NCBI RefSeq assembly: GCF_030687895.1
Contig: NZ_CP117452.1
Location: 1,567,501 to 1,631,500, forward strand
From: Pseudomonas sp. FP198
GTDB taxonomy: Bacteria; Pseudomonadota; Gammaproteobacteria; Pseudomonadales; Pseudomonadaceae
Reading direction: 5' to 3'
DNA length: 64,000 nucleotides
The translations under genes and the position numbers were made by a program. Below the pieces are notes generated by a model. It ran no database searches. It saw nothing but the letters and a program-made list of their open reading frames with translations, and was not told the origin of the DNA. This document shows positions 9,095-16,482 of this stretch, piece after piece; within the stretch, counting starts at the first letter, position 1, and the number at the start of each line of letters is the position of its first letter.

Positions 9095-9170
9095 GGGTGA
9101 TTAGCTCAGCCGGGAGAGCGTCTGCCTTACAAGCAGAATGTCGGCGGTTCGATCCCGTCATCACCCACCA
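9095..9170 (+). tRNA. tRNA-Val (TAC), copy 1
   Basis: 76 nt with encoded CCA. The acceptor stem GGGTGAT/ATCACCC closes, the T-arm contains GGTTCGATCC, and the anticodon loop CTTACAA has TAC at 9128-9130. Confidence 0.97.
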
Positions 9171-9189
9171 TTCGCTTCAAGTGTTATGC

Positions 9190-9266
9190 GCAGCGGTAGT
9201 TCAGTCGGTTAGAATACCGGCCTGTCACGCCGGGGGTCGCGGGTTCGAGTCCCGTCCGCTGCGCCA
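9190..9266 (+). tRNA. tRNA-Asp (GTC), copy 1
   Basis: 77 nt with encoded CCA. Acceptor stem GCAGCGG/CCGCTGC, T-arm GGGTTCGAGTCCC, anticodon GTC at 9224-9226. It follows tRNA-Val by 19 bp and is probably co-transcribed. Confidence 0.97.
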
Positions 9267-9306
9267 TATTCGGTAATCTGGAACACTGAACGCCAGGTGA
9301 CCACAG

Positions 9307-9330
9307 AAAGCCCGCTAACGCGGGCTTTTT
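9307..9330 (+). terminator. Rho-independent terminator after tRNA pair 1
   Basis: AAAGCCCGC / GCGGGCTTT stem with a short loop, followed by a T run. Confidence 0.85.
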
Positions 9331-9444
9331 GCTGTCTGGAGTTTCTGTGGTGCGCTTGAATCACATTTTTTTTTGCTGGATTTATCAATTAAATCAGCAC
9401 GTTATAGAAAACTGTGAGAGAATGCGCCCCGCATCGAAAGTGCA

Positions 9445-9520
9445 GGGTGATTAGCTCAGCCGGGAGAGCGTCTGCCTTACAAGCAGAATGTCGGCGGTTC
9501 GATCCCGTCATCACCCACCA
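9445..9520 (+). tRNA. tRNA-Val (TAC), copy 2
   Basis: Identical to copy 1 over its 76 nt, CCA included. The flanks differ, so this is an old duplication of the gene pair with the spacer diverged. Confidence 0.97.
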
Positions 9521-9537
9521 AACTTTCAATGTTACGC

Positions 9538-9614
9538 GCAGCGGTAGTTCAGTCGGTTAGAATACCGGCCTGTCACGCCGGGGGTCGCGGGTTCGAGTCC
9601 CGTCCGCTGCGCCA
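9538..9614 (+). tRNA. tRNA-Asp (GTC), copy 2
   Basis: Identical to copy 1 over its 77 nt, 17 bp after the second tRNA-Val. Confidence 0.97.
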
Positions 9615-9657
9615 TATTTGGTATCTGGAACGCTGAACGCCAGGTACCCGCCAGAAG

Positions 9658-9698
9658 CGGCGCTTTTCCTTTAAGAGAGGAAAGGCGCCGTTTTTTTT
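9658..9698 (+). terminator. Rho-independent terminator after tRNA pair 2
   Basis: CGGCGC(T)TTTCCT / AGGAAAGGCGCCG stem with a 7-base loop and eight T residues. Confidence 0.88.
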
Positions 9699-9728
9699 GC
9701 TTTCGATATCTGTCTTTCTCAGAGTGGT

Positions 9729-10306
9729 GTGTATATCCGTTTCTGCGGTAGTGGGCGCTGGCGGTTTCGCTTTTACAGCGACTCACTTTTATCAAGCGTA
9801 AACGTTTTAGCCCCACCACTGTCCACCGCGAGGCGGCCTTAAAGCCGGCCTGGCTCTCCCAGTCGTACTCCGATCCAACTGTGGGAGCGAGCCTGCTCGC
9901 GAAGAGGCCGGCACATCCAGCGTTTTCATCGACCATGACACCGCTTTCGCGAGCAGGCTCGCTCCCACAGGTGTCTCCCATAGGATGAACACGGTCAACC
10001 AAAACCAGGTCGGCTCTAAGGCCGCCTCGCGGTGGACGTTGATTTCGGCGCCCCGTTAACCACGCTGGCCGAACGCAGGCATTGTGGAGTGGGCATCCCG
10101 GCATGGATGCCGGGATAGCCGCGCTGGGCCAGGGACGGCCCTTCGCGGCGGGCCCACGGAGCAATGCCGGAGAGAGGGCACACCGAGCCTAGGCGAGGTG
10201 CCGAGTGGTGGGGCAAAGGCGTTTTGCTTACTTTTGCGCCTCTTAAAAGTGAGCCGCTGTAAAAGCGGAACCATAAGCGGCCGTTACCGCAGAGACGGAT
10301 ATACAC
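9729..10306. repeat. 578-bp non-coding element with nested inverted repeats
   Basis: The ends are an exact inverted repeat, GTGTATATCCG at 9729-9739 and CGGATATACAC at 10296-10306. Similarity between the arms continues inward for about 90 bp (shared blocks CGCTTTTACAGCG, CTCACTTTTA and GCCCCACCACT), with a small deletion in the left arm. Inside is a second, 32-bp inverted repeat (9822-9853 and 10005-10036, three mismatches) flanking a family A REPIN. The remainder (10037 to about 10205) holds a perfect hairpin ATCCCGGCAT/ATGCCGGGAT near 10098-10119. No convincing gene is present. It resembles the long intergenic repeat families of P. fluorescens rather than an IS: no transposase is encoded. 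Confidence 0.7.
9881..9968. repeat. REPIN, family A, inside the 578-bp element
   Basis: Inverted REP pair with the GTGGG ends outside, lying between the two arms of the 32-bp inner inverted repeat. Confidence 0.9.
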
Positions 10307-10316
10307 GCACGCCACG

Positions 10317-10361
10317 CCACACCACACCACACCACACCACACCACACCACACCACACCACA
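10317..10361. repeat. Tandem pentanucleotide repeat (CCACA)9
   Basis: Nine exact CCACA units beginning 10 bp after the end of the 578-bp element and ending 11 bp before the stop codon of the catalase-like gene. It is degenerate on both sides. Non-coding. Confidence 0.95.
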
Positions 10362-10372
10362 CCCACCACCAC

Positions 10373-11509
10373 CTACTGCTCAGCATTCCGACTATGCCGA
10401 TAATCGCTGACCGCCTCATACACCGCTTTACGCAAACGATTGATACCACCGATGGGCCGATGCGCCTCAAGCCCAAACCACGGATTGAACGACTGGTTAT
10501 CGCAGGCCAAGTTCAGCTTGGGCGTATCGAAGTCCTGAGCCGGCACCTTGATCCGCGCCACCGTCTCGAACGGCGCATCGCTTTCCTGCCACTCGATGCT
10601 GGTGTCTTCGATCGGCATGTATTTGCCCGGGTCCTGACGCTGGATCTGCAGCACAAAACAGGCCGGCACGCGGTCTGTGGATAACTGCTGAGTCAGTGCG
10701 CTGCGCAAGAAATTCGGCAGGTCCTGGTTCTGCTTGGGCAGGGTGTAGGCTGGGCAGTTGTCCGGATCCGGCGCAACGCGAAATTTGGCATTGGCCGCGC
10801 CGAACTTGTACGGCGATACCGAGAAATAAGTGGTCTGGGTCGGGCTCGCCGGAGGCGGGGAGAGCGTCGCCAGGGCGATGAACAGATGACGGATCTGCCA
10901 GCTGCGTGGGTCCAGGCTCGGAAAGAAAGCCATCGCCTTTTTTCCGTCAGCCTGGGCCGCCACGTTCTGACGGTATTCGGCGACATCGCTGACAAAGAAG
11001 TTCGGATGATTGAACATCACGAAGTCCTGCTCGCCCTGCGATTGCCGGTCAGCGAGCAATTGCTTGCCAGGCACATCCAGCAGCTTGATGGCCATCCCTC
11101 GTGCATCGCGCAGGCTGTCGAACTGTGGATAAGCGTTGCCGTTGGACAGGCGGATCGTCGCCTGCCAGGTCTTGCCCGGTTCGGCGAATACGCCCTGGCG
11201 CAACGGTGCCGGCAGATCGCCGGGCACTTGGACTTCGGCCATCACGCAGCCGTGGGCCTTGGCATGGGCATCGCGCAGGTAGCGCGTGCCTTCGCGGTGC
11301 TGGTCGACGATGCGGATGGCGGTCTGGATGATGTCCTGGGTCATGGCGCTTTCACCGGGCGGTATCTGTTCCCTGTCCGGGACCGGCCCGCTGTGTTGCC
11401 AGGCGAACCAGGCCGTGGCCAGGGCCCAGCCGAGCAGGCCGATGCCCAGCAGCCAGAGGAGCGTCTTGCCCAGAAAGGCGCCGAGGCGCAGCCAGAGCTT
11501 TATGAGCAT
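10373..11509 (-). CDS. Membrane-anchored catalase-like haem protein
   Basis: 378 residues. One N-terminal membrane anchor (about 15-36) puts the rest in the periplasm. Catalase-fold landmarks: RDAHAKAHG (distal His at about 82), RLSNGNAYPQFDSLRDARGMAIKL (the RDxRGxAxK block), DFVMFNHPNFFV, and a C-terminal FNPWFGLEAHRPIGGINRLR. This is the small catalase-related group (y4iL-like) and not a classical 480-700-residue catalase. Relatives can act on organic hydroperoxides instead of H2O2. It is 31 bp downstream of the di-haem cytochrome gene on the same strand, so probably the second gene of that operon. Peroxidase or hydroperoxide-isomerase activity is inference. Confidence 0.8.
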   Translation of the reverse strand: MLIKLWLRLGAFLGKTLLWLLGIGLLGWALATAWFAWQHSGPVPDREQIPPGESAMTQDIIQTAIRIVDQHREGTRYLRDAHAKAHGCVMAEVQVPGDLPAPLRQGVFAEPGKTWQATIRLSNGNAYPQFDSLRDARGMAIKLLDVPGKQLLADRQSQGEQDFVMFNHPNFFVSDVAEYRQNVAAQADGKKAMAFFPSLDPRSWQIRHLFIALATLSPPPASPTQTTYFSVSPYKFGAANAKFRVAPDPDNCPAYTLPKQNQDLPNFLRSALTQQLSTDRVPACFVLQIQRQDPGKYMPIEDTSIEWQESDAPFETVARIKVPAQDFDTPKLNLACDNQSFNPWFGLEAHRPIGGINRLRKAVYEAVSDYRHSRNAEQ

Positions 11510-11540
11510 GGGGCAATCCTTTTACCTGAGATATTTATCA

Positions 11541-13346
11541 TTACAGTTGCGACTCCAGCGGTCCGGCCAGCACCTTCAAGTACTCCAGCAACGCCCAGCG
11601 CTCCTGCGGTTGCAGCAAACGGCCAATGACCCCATTGCCTCGCTCGCCAGCGCGAAATTCATGGCCGCTGTTATGGTTGCCAGTGAGGCGGGTGTCGAAC
11701 AGGAAGGCATTGGCAAACGCTTCGGTGCGATAACCCAGGTGCCGCGGGTCGTACTCGAAGCTGCCCTTATAGAAGGTGGTCGCCCGCTCGGCCTGCGGCG
11801 ACAGCAACTGGTAGATGGTCGGCACTGAGCCGTTGTGCAGGAACGGCGGTGTTGCCCACACGCCGGCCAATGGCCGGGCCTTGTAGGCGCGTAATTCACG
11901 GACGCCGATGGGCAGGCCGAAACCGTCCAGTGCCGGACGTTCCACCGGCGTGACGCCGGCATCCCGGTAAGCGCGGTTTTCGACGAATGCGGTGACGTAG
12001 GCCAGCCCCTTGGCGACCGAGATCTGGCTGAGGTCCAGCGGCTCTGTCGGGGCAGGGTGCAGTTGCACTTCCAGCTTCGCCAGTTCGGCCGGGTCCCATT
12101 GCAGGCTGGTCAGGTTGAAACGGTGATCGGCAATATTGTTCGCGGTGCCCGGGTCCGTGCCGATCACCTTCACTGGCAGCATATGCAACTGTTGCACCGG
12201 CCGGTCAGGTCCCTGGACGACTTTGGGCACATGGCAGCCGGCGCAGTTTTCTTCGAACAACGCCTTGCCCTTTGCCGCCAGGGGCTTGTCAATCGAACCC
12301 AGCAACGCTTCCGGCCATACGGGTGGCTTGAGCAGTTGCAAGGTCTCTTCAATCTTGTTCAGGTCGCGCACCCGCACGCTGGAAGGGTAGCGCGCATCGC
12401 CTTGCAGCGGTTTGCCTTGGGCATCGAAGAAACTCAACGTGGCGCCAACCCCCAGCGCCTCGCCGACGTTGCGGGCCATCGGTTGCTGCGCCGAACCGTT
12501 CCACTGTACCCAGTCGAACGTCCACATTTCCCACAACTGTGGGTAATCCACCGGTGCGTTGGCGACCCGGTAGTTTTCCGCCGAAATGGCATCGCCAAAG
12601 CTGGCATTGGCGATACGGCCAAAGGCGTCAGTGCGGCCCGGGCCTTCCTCGGTGGGGTAGAGGCCGCGATGGGTGTCGTTCCAGGCGGTGCGCATGAACG
12701 CATTCAGGGAAACCTTGAAGGCCTTGCGCAACTCTTCATGGCGAGCGTCATAGTCATTGCCCAGCACCTGGCGGGCGAAGCGTTCGAATTTCCATGGGTT
12801 GTAGTAAGTCGAGGCGAGACTTGCGACCAATGCCTGTCCGAAACTGCCGCCGCGCAATGTCGGAACAGTCGACGGCAATACGTGTTGGGCCGAGCCGCCA
12901 TCGATCCGGATCGCCTGGCCCTTGAAGTGCAGTTCGCCGGTGTGGCAGGCGGCGCAGGTGATGTCGAGGTACTGCTCGTTACTGCCGGCGTTCTGGTGCC
13001 GGGTGAAGCCCACCGGTAAATTGCCGGGGTTCAGTGGCGTGACTTTCTGCGCCGGATCGACCAGGAAACCGAAGCGCGCCAGATACTCCGGCGAAGCGAA
13101 GCGCTGTTGCGAGAATGGCAGTTCAAGTGCGGTGAACCACTCGTAACGCAGGCCTTTGACCTGGGTGCCCTGAGGCGTGAAATAGTAGGTCTGTCGCTCG
13201 GCGGCGCTCCATTGGTCCAGGTAGTGCACCTGTTCGACAGGCGAGTAGGCCGGCAGGCGCGGGTTGGCCACGTAATAAAGCACCACGGCCACGACCACGA
13301 CGAGCAGCGCGAGGATCAGCAAAAGAATGCGAGAGAGGAGGCGCAC
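11541..13346 (-). CDS. RoxA-like di-haem c-type cytochrome / cytochrome c peroxidase-fold protein
   Basis: 601 residues, GTG start with AAGG nine bases before. An N-terminal hydrophobic helix (about 4-24) acts as anchor or signal. Two covalent haem sites are present: CAACH at 131-135 and CAGCH at 368-372. LAGVWATPPFLHNGSVPTIY near the C-terminus is shared with cytochrome c peroxidases and the rubber oxygenase RoxA, as are the size and haem spacing. RoxA cleaves C=C bonds of polyisoprene; most relatives have unknown substrates. Encoded just before a catalase-like protein. A periplasmic oxygenase or peroxidase role is inferred; a plain electron carrier is possible. Confidence 0.8.
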   Translation of the reverse strand: MRLLSRILLLILALLVVVVAVVLYYVANPRLPAYSPVEQVHYLDQWSAAERQTYYFTPQGTQVKGLRYEWFTALELPFSQQRFASPEYLARFGFLVDPAQKVTPLNPGNLPVGFTRHQNAGSNEQYLDITCAACHTGELHFKGQAIRIDGGSAQHVLPSTVPTLRGGSFGQALVASLASTYYNPWKFERFARQVLGNDYDARHEELRKAFKVSLNAFMRTAWNDTHRGLYPTEEGPGRTDAFGRIANASFGDAISAENYRVANAPVDYPQLWEMWTFDWVQWNGSAQQPMARNVGEALGVGATLSFFDAQGKPLQGDARYPSSVRVRDLNKIEETLQLLKPPVWPEALLGSIDKPLAAKGKALFEENCAGCHVPKVVQGPDRPVQQLHMLPVKVIGTDPGTANNIADHRFNLTSLQWDPAELAKLEVQLHPAPTEPLDLSQISVAKGLAYVTAFVENRAYRDAGVTPVERPALDGFGLPIGVRELRAYKARPLAGVWATPPFLHNGSVPTIYQLLSPQAERATTFYKGSFEYDPRHLGYRTEAFANAFLFDTRLTGNHNSGHEFRAGERGNGVIGRLLQPQERWALLEYLKVLAGPLESQL

Positions 13347-13615
13347 GGTTTACGTCCTTGTTTTTTTAATATGCCCTTATGCCTCAGCGCCGCTTGGCCG
13401 GCAAGTGGCCATTACCCCACGCTGTGAGTAGCGGGCGATCTGATCGGGTACGAAACAGATGACAGATGCTTCATCTGCCGAGGATCAAAAAGCGTTTGCC
13501 GACCTGAACTTATCATCGCTTTGTGGCTCACATGCCGGTAGCCATTGGTCGTGGCCGCCTGATAAGCTCGCGGCTTTACTCGATTGCCCTTTAGGCGCAT
13601 GAACAAGGAAATAGC

Positions 13616-14329
13616 ATGAAACAGCATCGGTTGGCGGCTGCGGTAGCCCTGGTTGGCCTGGTACTCGCGGGTTGTGACTCGCAGACCAGCGTGGAGCTGA
13701 AAACCCCGGCGCAGAAAGCTTCCTACGGTATTGGCCTGAACATGGGCAAAAGCCTGGCTCAGGAAGGTATGGATGACCTGGACTCCAAAGCAGTCGCCCA
13801 GGGCATCGAAGATGCCGTCGGCAAGAAAGAACAGAAGCTGAAAGACGAAGAACTGGTCGAAGCCTTTGCCGCACTGCAAAAACGTGCCGAAGAACGCATG
13901 GCCAAGATGAGTGAAGAGTCGGCAGCCGCCGGCAAGAAATTCCTTGAGGAAAACGGCAAGAAGGCTGGCGTTACCACCACCGCTTCCGGCCTGCAGTACG
14001 AAGTGGTCAAGAAGGCCAGCGGCGCACAGCCGAAGCCGACCGACGTAGTGACCGTTCACTACACCGGCAAGCTGACCAACGGCACTGTGTTCGACAGCTC
14101 CGTGGAACGTGGCAGCCCGATTGACCTGCCGGTCAGCGGCGTGATCCCGGGTTGGGTTGAAGGCTTGCAATTGATGCATGTCGGCGAGAAGTACAAACTG
14201 TACATCCCGAGCGACCTGGCCTACGGCGCGCAGAGCCCGAGCCCGGCCATTCCAGCCAACTCGGTCCTGGTATTCGACCTGGAACTGCTGGCGATCAAGG
14301 ATCCGGCAAAAGAAGGCGCAGCCAAGTAA
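13616..14329 (+). CDS. FKBP-type peptidyl-prolyl isomerase lipoprotein (FkpA/Mip/FklB-like)
   Basis: 237 residues. Lipoprotein signal peptide ending LVLAGC (Cys about 20), an N-terminal helical dimerisation region (TPAQKASYGIGLNMGKSLAQ and onward, to about 120), then a complete FKBP domain (DVVTVHYTGKLTNGTVFDSS, GVIPGWVEGLQLM, YIPSDLAYG, LVFDLELLAI). Periplasmic folding helper anchored in a membrane. RBS AAGGAA precedes the ATG. A terminator follows directly, so it is a single-gene unit, divergent from the di-haem cytochrome operon. Confidence 0.93.
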   Translation: MKQHRLAAAVALVGLVLAGCDSQTSVELKTPAQKASYGIGLNMGKSLAQEGMDDLDSKAVAQGIEDAVGKKEQKLKDEELVEAFAALQKRAEERMAKMSEESAAAGKKFLEENGKKAGVTTTASGLQYEVVKKASGAQPKPTDVVTVHYTGKLTNGTVFDSSVERGSPIDLPVSGVIPGWVEGLQLMHVGEKYKLYIPSDLAYGAQSPSPAIPANSVLVFDLELLAIKDPAKEGAAK

Positions 14330-14347
14330 CTGCGTCTGCCCTGAAGA

Positions 14348-14375
14348 AAACGCCTCGCTTTTGCGGGGCGTTTTT
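14348..14375 (+). terminator. Rho-independent terminator of the FKBP gene
   Basis: AACGCC(T)CGC / GCG(G)GGCGTT stem with a four-T loop and a T tail, 19 bp after the stop codon. Confidence 0.85.
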
Positions 14376-14574
14376 GCATCTGGCTTTCGGTGCGACAAAA
14401 AAACCGAACGCGCAGGGCAAGCTACAGTCATAGGCAGTACAGCGCTGTGCTGGATGCGGTCGATCCGTCGGGTAGGTGGTTGCCGTTTATTTATGTGAGT
14501 AAAAAACGCCCGATCTAAGCCAGGCCCTTATGAAACGGGGGGCACAGCGCTGAAATGCAGCTCTGTTCACAAGG

Positions 14575-14597
14575 TTATCCACAATTTGTGTGGATAA
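14575..14597. promoter_or_regulatory. Two inverted consensus DnaA boxes
   Basis: TTATCCACA at 14575-14583 and its reverse complement TGTGGATAA at 14589-14597, 5 bp apart, forming a 10-bp perfect palindrome arm with the flanking G/C. Both 9-mers match the strict DnaA-box consensus. They end 18 bp before the DUF1232 gene start. Regulation of that gene by DnaA, or DnaA titration, is inferred. Confidence 0.6.
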
Positions 14598-14615
14598 CAT
14601 TTCAGTGGAGAAAAA

Positions 14616-15071
14616 ATGAAGGCCCCGTGGAATTTTGCGCGATTTCTTCCCCTGGCGGGACGGCTCCTGGCCCGCGGCAGACTGCCCACGCTGCTGTTCG
14701 CCGTTGCCAGCAAGGGCGCCCGGGAGGGCGGTCGCCTCGGCAAGCTCAAGGAGGACCTGCGTCTGCTGCAGGCTCTATGCCTGGCTTACTGGCGGGGTGA
14801 ATACCGCGCAGTCAGTGCCAAGTCGATGCTCTCGGTGGTGGCGGGCCTGATGTATTTCCTCAGCCCGCTGGATGCGATTCCGGACTTGCTGCCCATGCTA
14901 GGCATGTTCGACGACATCGCGGTGCTGGCCTGGATCATGAAAACCCTCGACGACGAGCTGGGTGCCTTCCGTGCCTGGCGCGAACAGCAGTCGCCGGAGA
15001 AGCTTGCGCGGGTTGAAAGGCTTCCCGACACCCCGGAACAACTCCAGCTGCAAGGGCCGAAAAAAACCTGA
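14616..15071 (+). CDS. DUF1232 (YkvA-like) membrane protein
   Basis: 151 residues. The DUF1232 block is clear: YFLSPLDAIPDLLPMLGMFDDIAVLAWIM (about 84-112), a short amphipathic/membrane segment containing the conserved SPLDxIPDxxP motif. The family has no established function. It stands between a terminator and the XRE operon, with two DnaA boxes immediately upstream. Confidence 0.88.
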   Translation: MKAPWNFARFLPLAGRLLARGRLPTLLFAVASKGAREGGRLGKLKEDLRLLQALCLAYWRGEYRAVSAKSMLSVVAGLMYFLSPLDAIPDLLPMLGMFDDIAVLAWIMKTLDDELGAFRAWREQQSPEKLARVERLPDTPEQLQLQGPKKT

Positions 15072-15182
15072 CCTGGCCCGTTTCCCTGCGAGATTTCATC
15101 GCCCCGCGACCTTGGCCGCTATTAGGATTACACTTCCAAGAAAAAGCTTACTTGCTAAGTGTTGTTGTCCTACGGGGTAATC

Positions 15183-15521
15183 ATGGATATTCAAATAATC
15201 ACGCGCGACGGAGAGCCCGAGTACGCGGTTTTGCCGTGGGATCAGTACCAGGCGCTGCTGAAGGCAGCCGGCATCAATCAAGCACCGCAAGAAGCCACGG
15301 TCCGCCATGCGGCGGCACCCGGCCAGGTTCTCCCTGGCCTGGATCAACTACGCAGTTTGCGCGAAGGGAAGGGCATCGCCATCGAGGCGCTGGCCCGCAC
15401 GGTAGGCATCAGCCCGTCTTATCTGGCCATGATCGAAAGCGGCGAGCGTCAGCCCGATGCCGCGATCAAGCGCAGTCTGGCCTGGGAACTGACGGTGCCG
15501 GGTTGGAGGGATGAATCGTGA
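15183..15521 (+). CDS. XRE-family helix-turn-helix protein
   Basis: 112 residues. The first 35 (MDIQIITRDGEPEYAVLPWDQYQALL) look like an antitoxin/Phd-type strand-helix segment. Residues about 55-105 form an XRE helix-turn-helix (IAIEALARTVGISPSYLAMIESGER). ATG 15183 is preferred over one eight codons earlier. Its stop overlaps the next GTG start, so translation is coupled to the following unknown gene. It may be an antitoxin-like regulator; the partner does not look like a known toxin. Confidence 0.8.
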   Translation: MDIQIITRDGEPEYAVLPWDQYQALLKAAGINQAPQEATVRHAAAPGQVLPGLDQLRSLREGKGIAIEALARTVGISPSYLAMIESGERQPDAAIKRSLAWELTVPGWRDES

Positions 15522-15889
15522 GTGTACGCATCAGTCGGCAACATTGGGACGGGTTGTTGGGTGAGTTGGACCAGGCGCGTCGCCAGCGCCATTTATTGAC
15601 GTACCGCGCCTTGCTGGAGCGCTTGCAGCTGCCCAGCCCGGCCATGCAGACACTGACCGCCGCACTCGAACACCTGGCGGCGCTGGACGCCCGGGCCGAA
15701 CAGCCACTGCGCAGTTCGTTGGTCATCAGCCAGGGGGCCAGTCGCCTGCCACGCACCGGTTTTTTCGAATGTGTTGAACGCCTCGGGCGCTTTTCCGGTC
15801 CCTCCGACGGCGTCGCCGCCGCATCCTGGCATGCGTCGGAAGTGGTCCGGGTGTTCGAATACGAGTACCCCGAATCGGCGGAGGCCTGA
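15518..15889 (+). CDS. Conserved hypothetical protein in XRE operon
   Basis: 123 residues, GTG start overlapping the XRE stop (GTGA). The N-terminal half is helical (RISRQHWDGLLGELDQARRQ and LTYRALLERLQLPSPAMQTL, reminiscent of a small winged-helix or DNA-packing motif). The C-terminal half is unremarkable. No signal peptide or membrane segment. I do not recognise a family. Position between an XRE protein and a Sel1 protein, with overlapping or abutting frames, implies one operon. Confidence 0.75.
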   Translation: MSVRISRQHWDGLLGELDQARRQRHLLTYRALLERLQLPSPAMQTLTAALEHLAALDARAEQPLRSSLVISQGASRLPRTGFFECVERLGRFSGPSDGVAAASWHASEVVRVFEYEYPESAEA

Positions 15890-16291
15890 GTGCTCTGGCG
15901 GATCAAGGCCCGGGCCGGTTATTGGTTGGCGCGCCGGTTGTTCCATTGGTCATGGTTGGTTCGGCAGCCGCGTGGCTGGGCTTGGCTTGAAGGTCAGTTT
16001 GCGCGCATGGCGAACCTGGGCGACGTCGGCGCCCAGAGCTTCTACGGGCATATCCTGACGTTTCGCGGCCAGGGACTCGGCGCACGGGAAGAAGGCATTC
16101 GCCTGCTCCGCCTGGCGGCACTGGCCGGTGACGGCAAGGCCGCCTACCAGGTCGGCGTCATCAGTCTGGCAGGCTCTACCACCCAGGCGCCGGATCCGGA
16201 CGAAGCGGCGCGTTGGTGGACCTTGGCCGTGAAGGCCGGGCATCCGCTGGCCGAGATCAAGCTCAAGGCGCTCGAGAGCAAGGAACCCTGA
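15890..16291 (+). CDS. Sel1-like repeat protein
   Basis: 133 residues, GTG start directly after the preceding TGA. Two Sel1-type helical repeats: GAQSFYGHILTFRGQGLGAREEGIRLLRLAA and GKAAYQVGVISLAG...DEAARWWTLAVKAG (spanning about 48-125). These are short TPR-like protein-protein interaction units. The basic, Trp-rich N-terminus (RIKARAGYWLARRLFHWSWL) may touch a membrane. Third gene of the XRE operon; role unknown. Confidence 0.8.
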   Translation: MLWRIKARAGYWLARRLFHWSWLVRQPRGWAWLEGQFARMANLGDVGAQSFYGHILTFRGQGLGAREEGIRLLRLAALAGDGKAAYQVGVISLAGSTTQAPDPDEAARWWTLAVKAGHPLAEIKLKALESKEP

Positions 16292-16299
16292 AACCGCTC

Positions 16300-16429
16300 G
16301 TGGCGAGGGAGCTTGCTCCCGCTGGGCGGCGAAGCCGCCCCAAACCAGCCTGCTCGATCAACCAGGCACACCGAGGCGCTGTTAAAAGGGGCTGCTACGC
16401 AGCCCAGCGGGAGCAAGCTCCCTCGCCAC
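16300..16429. repeat. REP pair, family B
   Basis: Inverted copies of GTGGCGAGGGAGC...GCTCCCGC with an inner GC-rich imperfect repeat (CTGGGCGGCGAAGCC / GGCTGC...CAGC). Between the convergent Sel1 and EAL genes. Confidence 0.9.
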
Positions 16430-16482
16430 GGGATGAGCACCACTCACAGGGTGATTATCACCTACAGGGTTTCACCTGAATC

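Noticed and set aside
9729..10306. Complete insertion sequence with transposase
   Set aside because: Terminal inverted repeats are present but no transposase-like frame or DDE/DEDD motif, and no clear target-site duplication was seen.
9532..10410. Several overlapping open frames within the 578-bp element and the tRNA-Asp gene
   Set aside because: They run through tRNA, inverted repeats, a REPIN and the CCACA microsatellite; translations are Arg/Pro/Ser-rich without any motif, and no RBS is credible.
14575..14597. Chromosomal replication origin
   Set aside because: Only two DnaA boxes, no AT-rich unwinding region and no dnaA/dnaN/rpmH nearby.
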